Source of the DNA: Parasphingorhabdus marina DSM 22363
GTDB taxonomy: Bacteria > Pseudomonadota > Alphaproteobacteria > Sphingomonadales > Sphingomonadaceae
Length of the DNA stretch: 64,000 nt
Direction of reading: 5' to 3'
Assembly (NCBI RefSeq): GCF_900128895.1
Contig: NZ_FSQW01000002.1
Span: 1,521,201-1,585,200 of the forward strand
Part shown: positions 61,017 through 64,000 of the stretch, in pieces
Position numbering within the stretch: position 1 is the first letter of the stretch
Layout: every line of letters starts with the position of its first letter
The notes under the pieces: model-generated
The model's database searches: none
Told to the model about the DNA's origin: nothing
Seen by the model: the letters and a program-made list of their open reading frames with translations, nothing else
Made by a program: the position numbers and the translations under genes

Positions 61017-63104
61017 ATGAAGAGAAAAATCCCCGCATCGCTGGCGGCCCTGTTTCTGACCGGGACGCTTCTTTCCGCCTCCATTGTTTCCGCACGGCCG
61101 ATGACCGCAGAAGATCTGGCCACTTTGAATCGGCTGGGTTCTCCCGCAGTTTCTCCTGACGGAAACTGGGCGGCTTATCAGGTGACCGAAACCGATCCGG
61201 AAAGCTATCAGCGCAACACCGGGCTGTATCTGCTGGATCTCAATTCGAGCAATGCTTTGCCCCGGCGACTGGCCGACCGTGCCGATGCCAGCGAACATAG
61301 TCCGTCATTTTCGCCGGATGGAAAGTCTCTCTATTTTCTCAGCGACGCCAGCGGCAAGGAACAACTCTGGCGGGTAGATATATCCCCCGACGGACAGACT
61401 GGCGAACCGGTTCAGGCCAGCGACCTGACCGCCGACATTGCCGGTTTCCACATTTCTCGATCCGGCAAGAAAATCGCTCTTTGGGGCGATATTGCACGAG
61501 ATTGCGAGACATTCGGCTGCGCAGATGACGGCAATCGCGCCGAACCGGGACCGGGGACCGGCCGGGAATATGACGAGCTGTTCGTTCGTCACTGGTCGAG
61601 CTGGGAAACACCAGGAAATTACAGCCGGATTTTTGCTTTTGACCTGATGAACGGAAAAATTGCCGGCAATGGCGCCGCGCTCGACGGGGATCTGGTCGGC
61701 GACAGCCCGTCCAAACCCTTTGGCGGGGGTGAGGAGATCGCCTGGACACCGGAAGATGAAGGCGTGTTCTTCGCCATGCGGATCGCGGATCGCAACGAGC
61801 CGAAATCGACCAATCTGGACATCTACGGCACCATGGCCGATGGCAGCCGGACCAAAAATTTCACCGAGGCCAACCGGGCAACAGACACGATGCCGGTTTT
61901 CTCTCCCGACGGACTGTGGCTCGCCTGGGCCGCGATGGAGCGTCCCGGTTATGAATCCGACCGGCTGGTGCTCAAGGTCCGCGGCAAGAGCGACAAATCC
62001 GATGGCTCGGAAGACCGCCTGCTGACCGCCGACTGGGATCGTTCGGTCGGCTCCATTGCCTGGGCCGCCGATGGCAAGAGCCTCTATGTCACGGCGCAGG
62101 ACGTGCTCGATCATCCGGTCTTCCAGGTCGATTTCGAAAGCGGTGCGGTCACGCGGCTGACCGGTGGCGGCAATGCCAATAATGTCATTCCGCTGGCAGA
62201 CGGGTCAATCATCTACACGCTCAACAGCCTGCAGGCGCCGTCCGATCTCTATCGGCGTACGCCAGACGGAACAGTGCGTCAGCTCACCAATGTCAACGGA
62301 TCCGAACTGGCCGCGATTGACGAAGTCGATATCCGCCGGTTTGATTTCAAGGGCGCCAATGGCGCCCAGGTCTGGGGCCAGATAATCAAGCCCAAAACCG
62401 GCAAGAAAAAACTGCCCATGGCCTTTCTGGTCCATGGCGGACCGCAGGGCAGCTTCGGCAATAGCTGGTCGTCGCGCTGGAATCCCAAGGTGATGGCGTC
62501 GCAGGGCTATGCGGTTGTCACCATCGATTTCCACGGCAGTGCCGGATATGGGCAGGAATTCATGGACTCGATCAATCAGGACTGGGGCGGCAAACCGCTG
62601 ACCGACCTGAAACTGGGACATGCCGCGGCGCTCAAGCTTGACCGGCAGATTGACGGCACCCGGTCCTGCGCGCTGGGCGCGAGCTATGGCGGCTACATGA
62701 TGAACTGGATCTCCGGCAACTGGCCCGACCAGTTTGACTGTATCATCAATCATGCCGGCATTTTCGATCTGCGCAGCTTCGCCTTCAGCACCGAGGAATT
62801 ATGGTTTGACCAGTGGGATCATGGCGGTCCGTGGTGGAGCCGGCCCGATGCGGAAAAGTGGAATCCTGTCAACCATATCGAAAAGTGGAAAACGCCGACC
62901 CTGTTCATCCATGGCGAAAAGGATTTCCGCATTCCCTATACCCAGTCGCTGATGCCCTTCACCTATGCGCAGGAACGGAACATTCCCTCGCGGCTGCTGA
63001 TCTTTCCGGACGAAAATCACTGGGTACTGAAAGGCAAGAACAGTGTGCAATGGCATCGCAATGTGTTCGACTGGATGGCCAAATGGACAAAAAGCGAGGA
63101 ATAG
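61017..63104 (+). CDS. S9 family prolyl-oligopeptidase-type peptidase
   Basis: 695 residues with signal peptide (ending near IVSARP), so periplasmic. A WD40/PD40-like beta-propeller (about residues 35-400: SPAVSPDGNWAAYQV, SPSFSPDGKSLYFL, MPVFSPDGLWLAWA) is followed by an alpha/beta hydrolase domain with FLVHGGPQGSFG, nucleophile Ser556 in GASYGGYMM, Asp636 in HGEKDFRIP and His668 in PDENHWVL. The family comprises dipeptidyl or acylaminoacyl peptidases. No obvious ribosome site precedes the ATG. Substrate unknown. Confidence 0.93.
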   Translation: MKRKIPASLAALFLTGTLLSASIVSARPMTAEDLATLNRLGSPAVSPDGNWAAYQVTETDPESYQRNTGLYLLDLNSSNALPRRLADRADASEHSPSFSPDGKSLYFLSDASGKEQLWRVDISPDGQTGEPVQASDLTADIAGFHISRSGKKIALWGDIARDCETFGCADDGNRAEPGPGTGREYDELFVRHWSSWETPGNYSRIFAFDLMNGKIAGNGAALDGDLVGDSPSKPFGGGEEIAWTPEDEGVFFAMRIADRNEPKSTNLDIYGTMADGSRTKNFTEANRATDTMPVFSPDGLWLAWAAMERPGYESDRLVLKVRGKSDKSDGSEDRLLTADWDRSVGSIAWAADGKSLYVTAQDVLDHPVFQVDFESGAVTRLTGGGNANNVIPLADGSIIYTLNSLQAPSDLYRRTPDGTVRQLTNVNGSELAAIDEVDIRRFDFKGANGAQVWGQIIKPKTGKKKLPMAFLVHGGPQGSFGNSWSSRWNPKVMASQGYAVVTIDFHGSAGYGQEFMDSINQDWGGKPLTDLKLGHAAALKLDRQIDGTRSCALGASYGGYMMNWISGNWPDQFDCIINHAGIFDLRSFAFSTEELWFDQWDHGGPWWSRPDAEKWNPVNHIEKWKTPTLFIHGEKDFRIPYTQSLMPFTYAQERNIPSRLLIFPDENHWVLKGKNSVQWHRNVFDWMAKWTKSEE

Positions 63105-63111
63105 GGCCGTC

Positions 63112-63192
63112 ATGCCAGCGCAGGCTGGCATCTCTGGCGAACAGACTCATAGCCAGTGCATAAACGCTCTGGACCCCAGCGTTCGCTGGGGT
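63112..63192. repeat. REP pair (BIME-like), copy 2 of the family at 25081
   Basis: Two perfect hairpins: ATGCCAGC (63112-63119) / GCTGGCAT (63124-63131) with loop GCAG, and ACCCCAGC (63173-63180) / GCTGGGGT (63185-63192) with loop GTTC, 41 bp apart in inverted arrangement. The second, read on the minus strand over 63162-63192, has the same length and ends (GTCA...GTCCAGAGCG) as the element at 25081-25111. Confidence 0.8.
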
Positions 63193-63209
63193 GACGAAAA
63201 GGAACGAAC

Positions 63210-63881
63210 ATGACTTATTTCACAACCGAAGATCGTGACGGCACGATCATCATCACGCTGACCAATGGCGAACGCAACACGCTGAATCCGGAGCTGCTGG
63301 AAGAAGGTGCAGCCCTGCTGGAAGGTCTGGCGCAAAACCCGCCGAAGCAAGGCGTGGTGCTGACCGGCGCCGGCGAACATTTCACTTGCGGGATGGACAC
63401 CAAGGTCGCCGCTGCTCTGGATGAGGCTGGGCAGAAACGCGCCGTCGCCGGAATCAACGCCTTTTGCGCCGGTCTCCACCGGCTGCCCTGTGTCCTCGTG
63501 GCGGCGGTCAACGGCAATTCGATCGGCGCGGGCGGCATCATGATGCTCTGTGCCGACTGGGTCTATGCTGCCACCGGCAATTACAAGATCGGCCTGCCCG
63601 AGGCCAAAGCTGGCCTGCCGTTTCCGCCGGTGCCGCAAGTGGTGCTGGACTATGGGCTCGAGCCCTCGTGGCGGCGGCGCCTCGCTCTGTCGAGCATGTT
63701 GCTGGCTCCGAACGAGGCGATCGGCGCCGGCATGGTTGAAGCCACGGTCATGGCAGATGACCTGATCGATATGTCGGTGACCAAGGCCCAGGAAATGAGT
63801 GCTCAGCCTGGCTTCAAGGCCTGCAAGCGCCAGTTCCGCGCGCGGGCCAATGCCGAGATTGATGCAATTTCGGGGGATTGA
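63210..63881 (+). CDS. Enoyl-CoA hydratase/isomerase (crotonase) family protein
   Basis: 223 residues. Crotonase fold: VVLTGAGEHFTCGMDTKVAA (oxyanion-hole segment), LPCVLVAAVNGNSIGAGGIMMLCADWVYA and IGLPEAKAGLPFPPVP. The two Glu residues used by hydratases are not both obvious at the usual places, so it could be an isomerase or another crotonase activity. AAAGGAAC precedes the ATG. It follows the REP pair and the S9 peptidase without clear functional link. Confidence 0.87.
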   Translation: MTYFTTEDRDGTIIITLTNGERNTLNPELLEEGAALLEGLAQNPPKQGVVLTGAGEHFTCGMDTKVAAALDEAGQKRAVAGINAFCAGLHRLPCVLVAAVNGNSIGAGGIMMLCADWVYAATGNYKIGLPEAKAGLPFPPVPQVVLDYGLEPSWRRRLALSSMLLAPNEAIGAGMVEATVMADDLIDMSVTKAQEMSAQPGFKACKRQFRARANAEIDAISGD

Positions 63882-64000
63882 ATTTTTTTTAACCTCAAAC
63901 GCCGGGCGGCGACATCCGTCGCCTTGGCTACGCGCCATAAGGCGCGGCGGCCGGTCGGCCTTGCCTCGCTGCGCTCGGTTCGGTGATCTTTCGATAGGGT
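63882..64000. other. Right-edge intergenic sequence with GC-rich hairpins
   Basis: A T-run (ATTTTTTTTAA) directly follows the crotonase stop. Then two perfect 6-bp stems occur: GGCGAC (63908-63913) / GTCGCC (63918-63923), and CGCGCC (63931-63936) / GGCGCG (63941-63946). No gene start is visible before the window ends. Confidence 0.45.

Noticed and set aside
1..64000. Search for CRISPR arrays, insertion sequences, prophage or toxin-antitoxin genes
   Set aside because: No regularly spaced direct repeats, transposase, integrase or phage structural motifs were recognised.

Overview
The window looks like chromosomal DNA of an alphaproteobacterium, most likely order Sphingomonadales. The reasons are moderately high GC, the close linkage of tRNA-Cys, a protein-L-isoaspartate methyltransferase, TolC and a PopZ-like DUF2497 protein near 58-61 kb, CioAB-type bd oxidase with a DUF2474 small subunit, and REP-like hairpins. 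I assign this by family recognition only. I see no insertion sequence, prophage, CRISPR array or rRNA operon.

Layout. (1) 1-21.3 kb is a polysaccharide/capsule region. It holds a cut-off Wza-like export lipoprotein, an O-antigen ligase/polymerase-family protein, a CapD-type dehydratase, sugar-nucleotide enzymes (Ugd for UDP-GlcA, ManA/ManC for GDP-mannose, WecB/WecC for UDP-ManNAcA), a methyltransferase, a flippase-like membrane protein, a polysaccharide pyruvyltransferase, and GT4, GT39-like and GT2 glycosyltransferases. Embedded in it is a tight cysD-cysNC-cysQ operon that makes PAPS and clears PAP. Together they suggest an acidic, pyruvylated and possibly sulfated polymer. (2) 21.4-25.1 kb has three metabolic genes: a CoA-ester lyase, a coniferyl-aldehyde-type dehydrogenase and a class III CoA-transferase. 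(3) 25.1-28.8 kb is a less GC-rich island with a two-barrel TbpB-like surface lipoprotein followed by its probable Slam (DUF560) outer-membrane exporter. (4) 28.9-35.3 kb has an RhlE helicase, gamma-glutamyltransferase, two DsbA-fold proteins, an AraC regulator and small hypotheticals. (5) 35.3-38.9 kb is a glutathione-dependent formaldehyde detoxification operon. (6) 39.0-41.6 kb is cioAB plus a 44-residue DUF2474 gene. (7) 41.7-47.4 kb has DsrE- and DoxX-like proteins, a YcaQ-type glycosylase, a divergent MurC/Mpl-like ligase facing LD-carboxypeptidase, and YghU. (8) 47.4-57.8 kb is an accessory stretch: a 1-kb gene-free segment with a perfect 16-bp hairpin, a vanadium-haloperoxidase-family protein lacking the vanadate-binding His, two paralogous winged-helix/TPR regulators, and a 7TMR-DISM histidine kinase with a LuxR-type response regulator. 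(9) 57.8-64 kb is conserved core: tRNA-Cys, pcm, tolC, PopZ-like, an S9 peptidase, a REP pair and a crotonase.

The features most deserving follow-up are the Slam/lipoprotein pair (whose lipoprotein lacks a normal start codon at the right place), the His-to-Asn haloperoxidase homologue with its regulator neighbourhood, and the unexplained 47.4-48.4 kb segment.
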